A DNA stretch of 53,389 bases, taken from an uncultured bacterium (GTDB taxonomy: Bacteria; Cyanobacteriota; Vampirovibrionia; Gastranaerophilales; Gastranaerophilaceae). The notes under the pieces are model-generated. The model was not told the DNA's origin. It searched no databases and saw nothing but the letters and a program-made list of their open reading frames with translations. A program made the translations under genes and the position numbers. Position 1 is the stretch's first letter. Every line of letters starts with the position of its first letter. Shown here in pieces: positions 24,456 to 33,850 of this stretch. The stretch covers positions 1 to 53,389 of the forward strand of contig URYF01000004.1 in assembly GCA_900551965.1 (NCBI GenBank), in the 5' to 3' direction.

Positions 24456-25664
24456 TTAAAATTTTTCGGCAACGAATTCCTGATTTGTATATGATGGTTC
24501 ATATTGAGGGAGTTCGGAAAAATCTATTCCGGAGGCTATAAAATCAGCATTCGCCCCATACTCATCACCTGCTCGTTTCTTTGCCCAGCCACGTTCTGCG
24601 TATATTGATTTCAATTCTTTTGCAAATATATCCTTATTCCCCTCTGCGTATGAAATCAAAATATTATAATCATTAATTGCAACCGAATAATCCTCCATCA
24701 AATAAAGCATATAGGCTTTATCACAAGAAATATAAAACTGGTTTTTTAAATCTTTTTCACTCAAAGACATCAACAAGTCTTCATAATTTTGCATTACATC
24801 TTCGGCAATATTATTTTCAATTTTGAATATTGACTTCACCCATAACATTTGAGAAGCTTCCAAAACAGACATATCTTTTTTGGTCACATATTCATTAAAC
24901 ACATCAATAGCTTCCTGCGCTGTAGTTAATTTTTTCTGCAGTAAAAGCAAATTTGCCAACCTTGAAAAATCTCTTTTTGAAAACTTTCTACCTGACATAT
25001 TAAGAACTGTCTTATAATCGTTTAAGGCGCCTTCATAATCTTTTACCATAAATTTTGCATAAGCCCGCATATCATATATTTTTTCAGATTTTGGATAAAG
25101 CAAAAAATACGTATCTGCAAGTTTCACAGCAGCTTTATAACTATGGAGCTTGGATTTCAAGTTAAAACCTATTCCCCACTGGATAAAGAATGCAGGAGTA
25201 AAAAATACAACAAGCGCCACAATACCCGCTATAATTTTTGACTTAAATACTGCAGCATATTCATCAAATTTTCTTTTCGGGACGGGAGGCGTAAAATCAA
25301 CTATTTCATACTTACCAAAACTTCTCATCAAATAAGAACTATAAATATATGAACATAAAAGCCTTGCTCCGTTAACTATCAAAATCCATAGCAATTCAAA
25401 AAATAACAAAGATAATAGTGCGAATTTCAGATGTATGAAAATAAAATATAATACTACAGGGGTTAAGAAATAAGTCCATTTTAGATATTTATCAAGCCTA
25501 AATCGGAACTCTAAAGCCTTACCCACATTAGCTTTCGGTATAGAAACATTGTAACTGCAGCCGGTACCGCTCAACAAACAATAATTTCTAAAAACAGATT
25601 TTTTTGACTGGTCAACATAATATAATAACGGATCACTTAAAATTTTAACAATCTTCTTTAACAT
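24456..25664 (-). CDS. TPR-containing membrane protein, 402 aa
   Basis: The N-terminal part has two adjacent membrane helices (about residues 40-85, FLTPVVLYFIFIHLKFALL...) and a third at about 143-163 (IIAGIVALVVFFTPAFFIQ). From about residue 175 on there are four to five TPR-like helical repeats, such as SEKIYDMRAYAKFMVKDYEG and CDKAYMLYLMEDYSVAINDY. The TPR part should be on one face of the inner membrane as a scaffold. No enzymatic motif. It is the third gene of the map - RNase H-like - TPR run, with a 29-nt spacer. Confidence 0.72.
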   Translation of the reverse strand: MLKKIVKILSDPLLYYVDQSKKSVFRNYCLLSGTGCSYNVSIPKANVGKALEFRFRLDKYLKWTYFLTPVVLYFIFIHLKFALLSLLFFELLWILIVNGARLLCSYIYSSYLMRSFGKYEIVDFTPPVPKRKFDEYAAVFKSKIIAGIVALVVFFTPAFFIQWGIGFNLKSKLHSYKAAVKLADTYFLLYPKSEKIYDMRAYAKFMVKDYEGALNDYKTVLNMSGRKFSKRDFSRLANLLLLQKKLTTAQEAIDVFNEYVTKKDMSVLEASQMLWVKSIFKIENNIAEDVMQNYEDLLMSLSEKDLKNQFYISCDKAYMLYLMEDYSVAINDYNILISYAEGNKDIFAKELKSIYAERGWAKKRAGDEYGANADFIASGIDFSELPQYEPSYTNQEFVAEKF

Positions 25665-25693
25665 AACACCAACACTATATCCTAAAATCTATA

Positions 25694-26347
25694 TTATACC
25701 AAACTTTTTTCAAACTCATAGACATCTGTTGAGATATTCAAATTATCTTTGATATCAATAACATCAAGCCCTCTAAAATAATAAATTTTACTAATCTTTT
25801 CAGGATTATTTGAATACTCTTTTGCAAGAATTGCACCTAAAATAGCCTCAAGATGTGACATCGGCATCATATTAGACGGCAAATCTTCAAATCCCCATTC
25901 ATACTTCAGCGCCTGCTGCAAAAACTTGCAATCTGCAGGTGAACGATCTTTATAGCAAGAGTTCAAATGCAGACTCTGCCTTGTCATATAAATATCAAAA
26001 CGGTTGACAGAAATTCCACGCTCAGTTAATTCTCTAAAATACTCTGAGCCTCTGTTAGAGTGTCTTTGAGTCCAATTATCACGATTTGGAATATTTTCAT
26101 TTGACGCAACAAGCTGATACGGCTTAGATAAAATTCGCCATTTACCATCAAGCATTGTTCTATCTGAAGGTACAGATACACAAATTTTAGAATTTTTTAA
26201 TGATGAAAAATTTTCAAAAAAGAAAATTATATCATTCATTTTATAAAGCTTATCAATAAAAATAATTTTATTATCTTCATCAATAACAGCCACTCCCGAA
26301 TCCATACTTGAACCTGAAGCCAAAGACAGACCTACATAATAATTCAT
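25694..26347 (-). CDS. RNase H-fold (DUF429-like) protein
   Basis: This 217-aa protein begins YYVGLSLASGSSMDSGVAVID, the first beta-hairpin of an RNase H/ASKHA-like fold. It continues ICVSVPSDRT and later SHLEAILGAILAKEY, which resembles the DUF429 family of predicted nucleases. The acidic residues expected of a nuclease are only partly clear, so activity is uncertain. Start ATG 26347 is 9 nt after the map stop, so they are cotranscribed. Confidence 0.55.
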   Translation of the reverse strand: MNYYVGLSLASGSSMDSGVAVIDEDNKIIFIDKLYKMNDIIFFFENFSSLKNSKICVSVPSDRTMLDGKWRILSKPYQLVASNENIPNRDNWTQRHSNRGSEYFRELTERGISVNRFDIYMTRQSLHLNSCYKDRSPADCKFLQQALKYEWGFEDLPSNMMPMSHLEAILGAILAKEYSNNPEKISKIYYFRGLDVIDIKDNLNISTDVYEFEKSLV

Positions 26348-26356
26348 TAATATCTC

Positions 26357-27109
26357 CTAATTCATTAATTTGGTTGTAATTAATGGACCGTCGTCAGTTG
26401 CAATAACCGTATGTTCAAAGTGCGCGGAAGGTTTACCGTCTTTAGTGCTTACTGTCCAATTATCATCAGCCACAACAACATCATCGCAGCCCAGATTAAG
26501 CATAGGTTCAATAGCAATCGCAGTATTGGCTTTAATCAAAGTGTTATCTCCGACACTGTAATTAAACAAGAACGGATCTTCATGCATTTCATGCCCGACT
26601 CCGTGACCGCCGTACTGCCGAACTATTCCATAGCCTTCGCGATTTGCAACAGCTTCAATTGCCTTTGAAATATCATCAAGAACATTTCCCGGGCACATCT
26701 GCTCAATCCCCGCGTATAAGGATTCTTCGGTAACCTTCATCAACTTTTCTACATCAGGAGAAACTTTTCCGACACAATATGACCAGGCACTGTCACCTAC
26801 CATACCGCCAAAAGTTGCCCCAACATCAATTGCAATAATATCGCCTTCTTTTAATATAACTTTATTTGAAGGGATTCCATGAACGACTTGCTCATTAATT
26901 GATGTACAAATACTCGCAGGAAAACCGTTATACCCCAAAAATGTCGGTATAGCACGGTTTTCTTTTATAATTTTCATCGCAATGTTATCTAATTCTTTTG
27001 TAGAAATTCCGGGTTCTACAACCTCTTTCATTTTTTGATGAACAAGAGCTACAATATGACCGGCGTGGCGCATTCTCTTGATTTCATCTCTGGATTTTTT
27101 GTTTATCAT
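26357..27109 (-). CDS. map: Methionine aminopeptidase type I
   Basis: Map removes the initiator Met from new proteins. The five metal ligands are visible in their usual contexts: Asp in IDVGATFG, Asp in VGDSAW, His in GHGVGHEMHE, Glu in AIEPML and Glu in AHFEHT. The 250-aa length is normal for type Ia. First gene of a likely three-gene minus-strand operon. Confidence 0.96.
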   Translation of the reverse strand: MINKKSRDEIKRMRHAGHIVALVHQKMKEVVEPGISTKELDNIAMKIIKENRAIPTFLGYNGFPASICTSINEQVVHGIPSNKVILKEGDIIAIDVGATFGGMVGDSAWSYCVGKVSPDVEKLMKVTEESLYAGIEQMCPGNVLDDISKAIEAVANREGYGIVRQYGGHGVGHEMHEDPFLFNYSVGDNTLIKANTAIAIEPMLNLGCDDVVVADDNWTVSTKDGKPSAHFEHTVIATDDGPLITTKLMN

Positions 27110-27220
27110 ATTCCTACCCTCAAGTTAAGAATAGCACAAACGATGACAGAAAATCAAATATTTAAGTTAGCCAGGTTAACCCATCTATAATCCAAAAGAT
27201 ATTCAAAATAATACACTTTT

Positions 27221-27811
27221 TTATAAATGCCACCATTGAATAGGTGCATCAATCGGATAATCTTGAATTCTATCAATAATTTCACTGTTATAATCTTCGG
27301 TTGATCTTATTTCTTTTTTCAAAGATTCTGCTCTTGCATTATTTTTATCTGCTAAAACTTGATAGATAGGTTTTTGGGTCACTTCCGCTTTTTTCAAGTT
27401 TGATGCAGCAGATTTTTGAACATGTTCCAGTTCTTTCTTCATACCGCTGACTTTTGGCTGTTGTTTTGAATTGAATTTCCCAGATTTAAAAATTCTTGTC
27501 AAAGATTTTGCAATCTCATCAACTGAGCCAATATTAAACCATTCTTTAAAATCTCTTAAATAGATTATAGATGCAGGATTTTCATCACCTACCATAAAAT
27601 CTGCAATATGGAATGAACGTCCGGCATCGCCATCTTCTTTAGTACCTAGAATGACTTTTGGACTTACTGTAAGCGTATCGTTTTTATACTGTTGTGTTAA
27701 TTTAGAAAATTTTTCCTGAACCGCTTCCAATTTCTTAGGGTTTAGTTTAATCCCATTAGAAACAAAGTTTGCAGTAAATGCAGGCTGTGCTGCGTTATAA
27801 TTATTATACAT
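27221..27811 (-). CDS. Lineage-specific 196-aa protein with N-terminal AFTAN motif
   Basis: No characterised family recognised. The protein starts MYNNYNAAQPAFTANFVSNG, an N-terminus of a kind I associate with Gastranaerophilales proteins of unknown function. A compact alpha/beta part (about residues 22-105) is followed by a Lys-rich helical segment and a short C-terminal tail with WWHL. No signal peptide or membrane helix. An excellent AGGAGG Shine-Dalgarno precedes the ATG at 27811. It is transcribed divergently from pheT. Confidence 0.65.
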   Translation of the reverse strand: MYNNYNAAQPAFTANFVSNGIKLNPKKLEAVQEKFSKLTQQYKNDTLTVSPKVILGTKEDGDAGRSFHIADFMVGDENPASIIYLRDFKEWFNIGSVDEIAKSLTRIFKSGKFNSKQQPKVSGMKKELEHVQKSAASNLKKAEVTQKPIYQVLADKNNARAESLKKEIRSTEDYNSEIIDRIQDYPIDAPIQWWHL

Positions 27812-27901
27812 ATAAAATTACCTCCTGCTTTTTATAAAACCTGACAAAATTTATTTTGCTATTAAAAACATATATTTATAAAATTTTACATCTAAATTCT
27901 T

Positions 27902-27931
27902 TTGTACTAAAATAAAAGCACAGATTATAAT
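27902..27931 (+). promoter_or_regulatory. Predicted promoter of pheT
   Basis: TTGTAC (27902-27907), an 18-bp spacer and TATAAT (27926-27931) lie 24 nt before the pheT ATG, with AGAGGGA as ribosome site. The leader is too short for a T-box. Confidence 0.6.
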
Positions 27932-27955
27932 ACAGAATTAAGAGGGAATAAATAA

Positions 27956-30436
27956 ATGCAAGTATCTTTAAATTGGTTAAACGAATTCGTAGATTTGTCA
28001 AATATTGAAGCTTCACAAATTGCCCATGAACTTACTATGAGCGGGCTTGAAGTAGAAGCAGTTGAAGACGTTAAACCGATGTTTACAAATATAAAAACTG
28101 TTAAAATCGAAAAAATCGATGCTCACCCAAACTCTGAAAAATTACACCTTGTAACAGTTAACACCGGTTCCGGGCTAAAAACAGTTGTATGCGGTGCACA
28201 AAATATTCAAGAAGGTCAAATCGTCCCGTACGCAAGCGTTGGCTCACAAGTTTTAGACAGGAAAACAGGTGAAATGTTTACTCTTACACCTGCCGTAATC
28301 CGCGGGGTTGAATCTCAAGGTATGCTTTGTTCCGCTGATGAACTGGGAGTTTCTGAACGCGGCTACCAAGAAGAGGACGGTATCCTTATTTTAAATAGAA
28401 TCTTTTCAAATGTTGAACTTGGTGCTGATGTAAAAGATGTTTTAGGGTTTGAAAAAGATACGGTACTTGATGTTGCACCAACCGCAAACAGAGGCGATCA
28501 AATGTCTGTCATCGGGGTTGCCAGAGAATTAAGTGCATTGTTTAATACCCCGTTGAAATTAAATAAAATCGAATGTACAAAAGACTTGACAACAGATAAA
28601 TTCAAAGTTGAAATTAAAGATAAAGATGTTTGTAAATATTACTCAATCGCAGTTTTGAAAAATATTAAAATAAAATCTTCACCTGAATGGATGCAAAAAC
28701 GACTTACTGCATCGGGTGTTCGTGCAATAAACAACGTTGTCGATATTACAAACTACGTTATGCTTGAATACGGTTGCCCATTACACGCATTTGATTTTGA
28801 CAAACTAAACGGCTACTTATGTGTAAGACGCGCGCAAGACGGTGAAAAACTTATCACTCTTGATGAAGTTGAAAGAACTCTGACAACAGATTCCGTACTG
28901 ATTGCAACAGAAAAAGAAGGAGTATGTTTAGGCGGAGTATTCGGCGGTGCAAATTCTGAAATTGATGATAATACAACATCAATTGCTCTAGAAGCTGCAT
29001 ATTTTACTCCGGCAACAAACAGAAAATCTGCAAGAAGTGCAGGCTACAGAAGTGAAGCAAGTGCAAGATTTGAACGCGGTATTGATATCGAAGCGGTTAA
29101 ACCGGCACTGATGCGCGCTATGCAATTACTTGTTGAATATGCTGATGCTGAAGTTGAAGGAATGGTTGAAGATGGTCAAAATACACTTGAGCCTACAGAA
29201 ATTACTCTTCGCTATAATCAGGTTAAAAGAATCTTAGGCTGTGAAATCTCAGCTGACAGATGTATAAACATTTTAGGAAACTTAGGATTTAAAAAACTTG
29301 GCGGAAACGACGCTGCAGCTAAATTCTTAGTTCCAAGTTTCAGAGCATACGATGTTACAAGAGAAATTGACTTAATCGAAGAAATCGCAAGAATCAACGG
29401 TTATGATAAAATTGCCCCGACTCTTCCAAATAAATCTCAAACTCCTGTAATTTCACTTGGTGAAAAAGTTATCAAAAGAGTTCACGAATTGATGTTATCA
29501 GCAGGATTAAACGAAATTCAAACAAGTTCGCTAATCGGAAAATCTCTGCTTGATAAATTCAAAATTCCTTATGATGATGCTAATGCTGTAAAAGTTCAAA
29601 ACGCAGCAAGTGAAGAATACTCAATGCTTCGTCAAACCCTGGCAGCAAGTGTTCTAAACTGTATGAAATATAACTTTGACAACGGACAGAAAGTCTTCTG
29701 GGCGTACGAAATCGGCAGAACATACCTTAAAGTTAAAGAAGCTGATGAAAAAACTTCAGGGGTTAAAGAAACTTTAGTCCTTGAAGGAGTTTTAACAGGG
29801 GAAGTTCAAAATTCAAAATGGCAGGTTAAAACAAAAACCGATTTCTATACCGCAAAAGGTATTGTTGAAAACTTATTTGAAGATTTGGAAATCTCAAGAC
29901 GTATAAAACTTGTTCCATTAGAAGAAACTGAGCTTGCAAAAACTCACAAAATCTTCCATCCGTATAGAACTGCAGTTATTATGCTTTTAGGCAAAAAACC
30001 GCAGCCAATCGGATATTACGGACAATTACACCCAACATTACAGGATAAATTAAAATTAAATCAGGAAGCATTTTTATTCAAAGTTGATTTAGATGAAGTT
30101 ATTTCAGCAGTAAAAGAAACAACTCCGAGATTTAAACATCTTCCGCAATATCCTGAAGTTAAAAGAGATTTGGCATTTATTATAAATGACACAATTTCAT
30201 CAGATGATATTCAAAAAGTAATCAAAAGCGGTGTAAAACAAAATATCTTCAAAGGTTCTGAAATTTTTGACGTATATCAGGGTGAACACGTTGAAGAAGG
30301 ATTCAAAAGTGTTGCTTTCAGAATAAAAATGCAAGATGAAAATGCAACCTTAACTGATGAAATCATTGAACAGCAAATGACATCTGTCAGGGAAAAATTA
30401 CAAAAAGCATACGCACAAATTTCATTCAGGGAGTAA
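27956..30436 (+). CDS. pheT: Phenylalanyl-tRNA synthetase beta subunit
   Basis: PheT pairs with PheS in an alpha2-beta2 enzyme that charges tRNA-Phe. All usual parts are visible in 826 aa: the N-terminal EMAP/tRNA-binding domain (about residues 40-155), the B3/B4 editing domain (about 215-390, with YRSEASARFERGID), the B5 domain (about 410-480), a catalytic-like module, and the C-terminal FDX-ACB anticodon domain (about 730-826, LPQYPEVKRDLAFIIND). pheS is not adjacent; the neighbour upstream is divergent and unrelated. The next gene starts 4 nt after the stop. Confidence 0.97.
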   Translation: MQVSLNWLNEFVDLSNIEASQIAHELTMSGLEVEAVEDVKPMFTNIKTVKIEKIDAHPNSEKLHLVTVNTGSGLKTVVCGAQNIQEGQIVPYASVGSQVLDRKTGEMFTLTPAVIRGVESQGMLCSADELGVSERGYQEEDGILILNRIFSNVELGADVKDVLGFEKDTVLDVAPTANRGDQMSVIGVARELSALFNTPLKLNKIECTKDLTTDKFKVEIKDKDVCKYYSIAVLKNIKIKSSPEWMQKRLTASGVRAINNVVDITNYVMLEYGCPLHAFDFDKLNGYLCVRRAQDGEKLITLDEVERTLTTDSVLIATEKEGVCLGGVFGGANSEIDDNTTSIALEAAYFTPATNRKSARSAGYRSEASARFERGIDIEAVKPALMRAMQLLVEYADAEVEGMVEDGQNTLEPTEITLRYNQVKRILGCEISADRCINILGNLGFKKLGGNDAAAKFLVPSFRAYDVTREIDLIEEIARINGYDKIAPTLPNKSQTPVISLGEKVIKRVHELMLSAGLNEIQTSSLIGKSLLDKFKIPYDDANAVKVQNAASEEYSMLRQTLAASVLNCMKYNFDNGQKVFWAYEIGRTYLKVKEADEKTSGVKETLVLEGVLTGEVQNSKWQVKTKTDFYTAKGIVENLFEDLEISRRIKLVPLEETELAKTHKIFHPYRTAVIMLLGKKPQPIGYYGQLHPTLQDKLKLNQEAFLFKVDLDEVISAVKETTPRFKHLPQYPEVKRDLAFIINDTISSDDIQKVIKSGVKQNIFKGSEIFDVYQGEHVEEGFKSVAFRIKMQDENATLTDEIIEQQMTSVREKLQKAYAQISFRE

Positions 30437-30440
30437 TCTT

Positions 30441-31109
30441 ATGAAAAAAATATTGTTATTCTTCGTTTTAACACTAATAACCTTTTGTAATATAGGTTTT
30501 AACAGCACAGCCTATTCAAAAGATGTTGTTCCCGCCAAACCAAATATTAATCAAGTCGGAACAATAGGTTTGTATCAGGTTGGAGATGATATAACAATCT
30601 ACAAAGAACCAAATGAAGAATCACAAATTTTGTATCGCGTAAGATGGACAAATGACGAATTTTTCCCTGAAGAAATAGGTTTTGAAAAGTTTTTTGTACT
30701 GTTTTTATCTAAAAAATCATTGGCTTTTGTCGGGGTAACAGATATGACAGATGATTGGGTTGAGATTATGTATGACAACGCTAACGGAAAAACCGGTTGG
30801 ATAAAACAAGATGACCCATATAAATTTATGACCTGGATTAATTTTTATAATACTTATGGTAAAAAATACGGGCTTATGATTTTAAACGGAGCACCCGAAT
30901 CTTGTAAGGATATAAAAGCATCAACAGAAGACCTTGCAAAAACTATTTCAACAATGAATTACCCGCAAAAAATCAATCTTAATGTAATTCGCGGAAACTG
31001 GGCTCTGGTAAGCGTTATGGATTTAGACAGAACTCCAAAAACCGGATATATCAGATGGAGATCAGATGACGGGGTTCGTTATTTCTTTCCTGCACTTATA
31101 AAAAAATAA
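30441..31109 (+). CDS. Exported SH3-like protein, 222 aa
   Basis: A signal peptide (MKKILLFFVLTLITFCNIGF, cut near residue 26) is followed by two bacterial-SH3-like segments (about residues 38-125 and 150-215). Typical features are DITIYKEPNEESQILYRV, WVEIMYDNANGKTGWIKQ and GNWALVSVMD...GYIRW. Such domains bind wall or peptide ligands in the periplasm. It is cotranscribed with pheT with a 4-nt gap, an arrangement without obvious functional sense. Its stop is 2 nt from the convergent stop of the next gene. Confidence 0.75.
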   Translation: MKKILLFFVLTLITFCNIGFNSTAYSKDVVPAKPNINQVGTIGLYQVGDDITIYKEPNEESQILYRVRWTNDEFFPEEIGFEKFFVLFLSKKSLAFVGVTDMTDDWVEIMYDNANGKTGWIKQDDPYKFMTWINFYNTYGKKYGLMILNGAPESCKDIKASTEDLAKTISTMNYPQKINLNVIRGNWALVSVMDLDRTPKTGYIRWRSDDGVRYFFPALIKK

Positions 31110-31111
31110 TA

Positions 31112-32425
31112 TTATACAGACTTTTCTAAATCATTAACAATACATTCTCTGATATTTGTTTTTGTATAGTAAAGTTTTTCCGCAATTTGTTTATAATCAT
31201 CTTCCAAAACAAATCCGTTTTGAACATAATACCGGATTTTTTGAACAGCAGAAGCTTCGTCATAAAATGTATTAAATAAATAATTATCCATAGATTTTGC
31301 AGAATTAGCATTGAATTTATCAAATTCATCAAGCGTTGAGTCTTCAAAATCAAGCCTGTAAAAGATTACAGGAGTATTCAAAAACAGAAAATCAAATGCA
31401 ATACTTGAATAGTCCGTCACAAGCAAATCTGAAGTTTTGATATACCAATCAAGATTATTTGAATCCGCAAGCTCTATATTTTCACCTAAATCAATACTGT
31501 CTTTGCAAATATCCAAAATATAATGGTGAATAGAACATACAAGCTTTATATCACTTTCCCTCAGAAATTCTTGTAATTCGATATTATTTAAAAACGATTT
31601 GAGTTTTTTAACATATTCGGTATCATTTAAAGGGATGTTATAATCTTTATCATTAAAAGTCTGGCGCCACGTAAACATAACAAGAATTTGTTTTTGCGCG
31701 GAATGTTCTTTTCTCAAAAAATCCCATCTGCACAACCCGCTTTTTATAACAGAATTATCATCAAACCCCGCTTTTTTAACAACATCAAATTCTGCATCAC
31801 CTGAAATTAGCATTTTATCAAATATATCAGGATTATACCAGTCTAGAACACCTTGTTTCAACATAGTCATACCATGCTGCAAAAAGATATATTTAAGTTT
31901 TGAATTAGTTCTATAAACATAATCAAACTGCCCGCTTGGAGAAGATGTTAAAACTGCCTTGCAGGTAAAGATATACGGCAAAATTGCCAAAATATAACCC
32001 AGCGAATTTTTAACAATACTCCTATTCACAACTATGACATCTTTTAATTTATTTTCTGATTTTAATTTTTGATAAAGCGAATTTTGTTTTAACAAAACAT
32101 ATTTAACCGGAAGATTTTTTTCCTGCATATACAAAAACAAAGAATAAGCATCTATTGCCTGGGCTCCCGGCTCACAAAGATTATCACTCAAAATATAATT
32201 TTTCTGTACACAAAATAACTGCCCTAATCTTAAAATACAGCTATACATATAATATCTACAAAAAACTATCCCTAAGAAATAAACTGAAACCGCAATTAAA
32301 ATATAATGCAGAAAAAATTTACCGCCCGGAATGAGTCCTGAGCCGATTAAACCACTGCAAAATAAAAATATAACAGCTAATACAACTAATTTTTTGTATT
32401 TCTTTTTAATATTCAATTTTAACAT
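31112..32425 (-). CDS. CDP-glycerol:poly(glycerophosphate) glycerophosphotransferase-like enzyme
   Basis: Two N-terminal membrane-associated hydrophobic segments (about residues 10-60) precede a GT-B-like catalytic domain of the TagB/TagF family (about 150-430). Family motifs are LQHGMT (about residue 184), VMFTWRQTF and the late TSDLLVTDYSSIAFDFLFL with NTPVIFY. The family adds glycerol- or ribitol-phosphate units to teichoic acids, but also decorates capsules and other envelope polymers. I use the ATG at 32425 instead of a TTG four codons upstream. No tag-type operon surrounds it, so the substrate is open. Confidence 0.85.
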   Translation of the reverse strand: MLKLNIKKKYKKLVVLAVIFLFCSGLIGSGLIPGGKFFLHYILIAVSVYFLGIVFCRYYMYSCILRLGQLFCVQKNYILSDNLCEPGAQAIDAYSLFLYMQEKNLPVKYVLLKQNSLYQKLKSENKLKDVIVVNRSIVKNSLGYILAILPYIFTCKAVLTSSPSGQFDYVYRTNSKLKYIFLQHGMTMLKQGVLDWYNPDIFDKMLISGDAEFDVVKKAGFDDNSVIKSGLCRWDFLRKEHSAQKQILVMFTWRQTFNDKDYNIPLNDTEYVKKLKSFLNNIELQEFLRESDIKLVCSIHHYILDICKDSIDLGENIELADSNNLDWYIKTSDLLVTDYSSIAFDFLFLNTPVIFYRLDFEDSTLDEFDKFNANSAKSMDNYLFNTFYDEASAVQKIRYYVQNGFVLEDDYKQIAEKLYYTKTNIRECIVNDLEKSV

Positions 32426-32515
32426 TCTTAATTCCAAATAAAATTCCGATAAAATAATCGGTATAAATACTTAAAAAGGCTCGGATAATTTCCAAACCTT
32501 TTTACTAATTCTTAA

Positions 32516-32863
32516 CTAAAACGGTTTTGTTTGATTTAATTTCAATCTCAAATCTCTAAACCTTGCAATATCTTCCTGAGTTTTTCCTGAATCCTTGAAC
32601 ACAGCCTGAGATGTCGGGTGAACCATTAAAACATAATCCATGTGAATTTCTAAAAAATTATATCTTCTTGGAGATTGGTTACCGACTCTTGGGTAAATCT
32701 CAGCATTTGTTACTGCCAAAAATCTTCTTTCTTTATCGTTCAAAAGATCCGTCAATTCTCTATTGGTATTTGTGTATTTTGAAACATGAACAACACCTTT
32801 TATATCATGATCTGCTGTCAGAATAGTTACCTCTATAGGAACTGTATCACTATGTTTTGCCAT
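32516..32863 (-). CDS. Conserved-looking hypothetical 115-aa beta-rich protein
   Basis: I cannot assign a family. The sequence (VPIEVTILTADHDIKGVVHV, then RELTDLLNDKERRFLAVTNA and NFLEIHMDYVLMVHP) alternates strands and short helices like a small beta-barrel. It has no signal peptide or membrane helix. AAGGA precedes the ATG at 32863. It lies between the glycerophosphotransferase and yitT genes on the same strand, each with spacers of about 90-110 nt. Confidence 0.65.
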   Translation of the reverse strand: MAKHSDTVPIEVTILTADHDIKGVVHVSKYTNTNRELTDLLNDKERRFLAVTNAEIYPRVGNQSPRRYNFLEIHMDYVLMVHPTSQAVFKDSGKTQEDIARFRDLRLKLNQTKPF

Positions 32864-32971
32864 TTCTTTTTTCCTTATAACCTCTTCTTATAAGTTTAGT
32901 ATATTATATTTTCCCAAAATTGTCCAGATATTAAGATATTAAAATTTCCCGACTAATTCAGAGTAATAATA

Positions 32972-33847
32972 CTAAACCTTATCAATCTTTTTTCTAAATC
33001 GACCGCCATAAGTTTCGTGAACATCTACAACAGAAACAAAAGCATTAGAATCAATTTCTTTAATAATTTCAATCATCTTTGGCAGCTCAAGTCTTGAAAT
33101 TACACAATAAATCAAGTCCTTATCCTGACCGGAATACCCGCCGATACCTTTTAAATAAGTTACACTGATATCAAGCCTTTCAATCAATGCATTACCGATA
33201 GCACCCGCATCGTCACTGATAATCCTGACAGATTTTGAACTGTTCAAACCTTCTAATACAATATCAATAACTTTTGAAGCTACAAAATATGTCAGAATTG
33301 AATACATCGCGCTTTCCCAGCCAAAAACCTTACCTGCAACCAAGTATATAAAAAGGTTTAACCCCATAATAAATTCGCCTACTGAAAAACCAAACTTTTT
33401 AGAAACAAGAAGTGCCAAGATTTCAGTACCATCTAAAGATGCTTCATTTTTCAAAATCAAACCAACCCCTGCACCAAGCGTAATACCGCCAAACACAGTT
33501 GCCAATAAAATATCACCTGTTACTTTATAACTGTGGAAAAAATTCAACGAAAGTGCCAAAATAACGTTTGCATAAGCAGTTTGAAAAACAAAAAGTTTTC
33601 CCATTTTTTTATAAGCTAATATAATAAACGGCAAGTTCAAAATAATTACCAACAAACCTAAGTTAAACTTAGAAATATGACTTATAATCATTGAAATACC
33701 GATAATTCCACCGTCAATAACAGAGTTTGGAACTAAAAAAGCTTCCAGAGCAAACCCCGCAACAACTGATCCAAGTGTTATAAAAAAGAAATTTTTTATA
33801 ATCTTTAACAAAAATTCTTTTTTAGAAATTTCAGTATTTCCAGCCAT
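32972..33847 (-). CDS. YitT-family membrane protein (DUF161-DUF2179)
   Basis: This 291-aa protein has five to six membrane helices in the first 190 residues (FFITLGSVVAGFALEAFLVP, LLVIILNLPFIILAY, and more). A cytoplasmic DUF2179 domain (about 205-285, VRIISDDAGAIGNALIERL) follows. The family is widespread and its transport role is unproven. It starts 3 nt after the cdaA stop, as part of lysA-cdaA-yitT. Confidence 0.85.
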   Translation of the reverse strand: MAGNTEISKKEFLLKIIKNFFFITLGSVVAGFALEAFLVPNSVIDGGIIGISMIISHISKFNLGLLVIILNLPFIILAYKKMGKLFVFQTAYANVILALSLNFFHSYKVTGDILLATVFGGITLGAGVGLILKNEASLDGTEILALLVSKKFGFSVGEFIMGLNLFIYLVAGKVFGWESAMYSILTYFVASKVIDIVLEGLNSSKSVRIISDDAGAIGNALIERLDISVTYLKGIGGYSGQDKDLIYCVISRLELPKMIEIIKEIDSNAFVSVVDVHETYGGRFRKKIDKV

Positions 33848-33850
33848 AAA

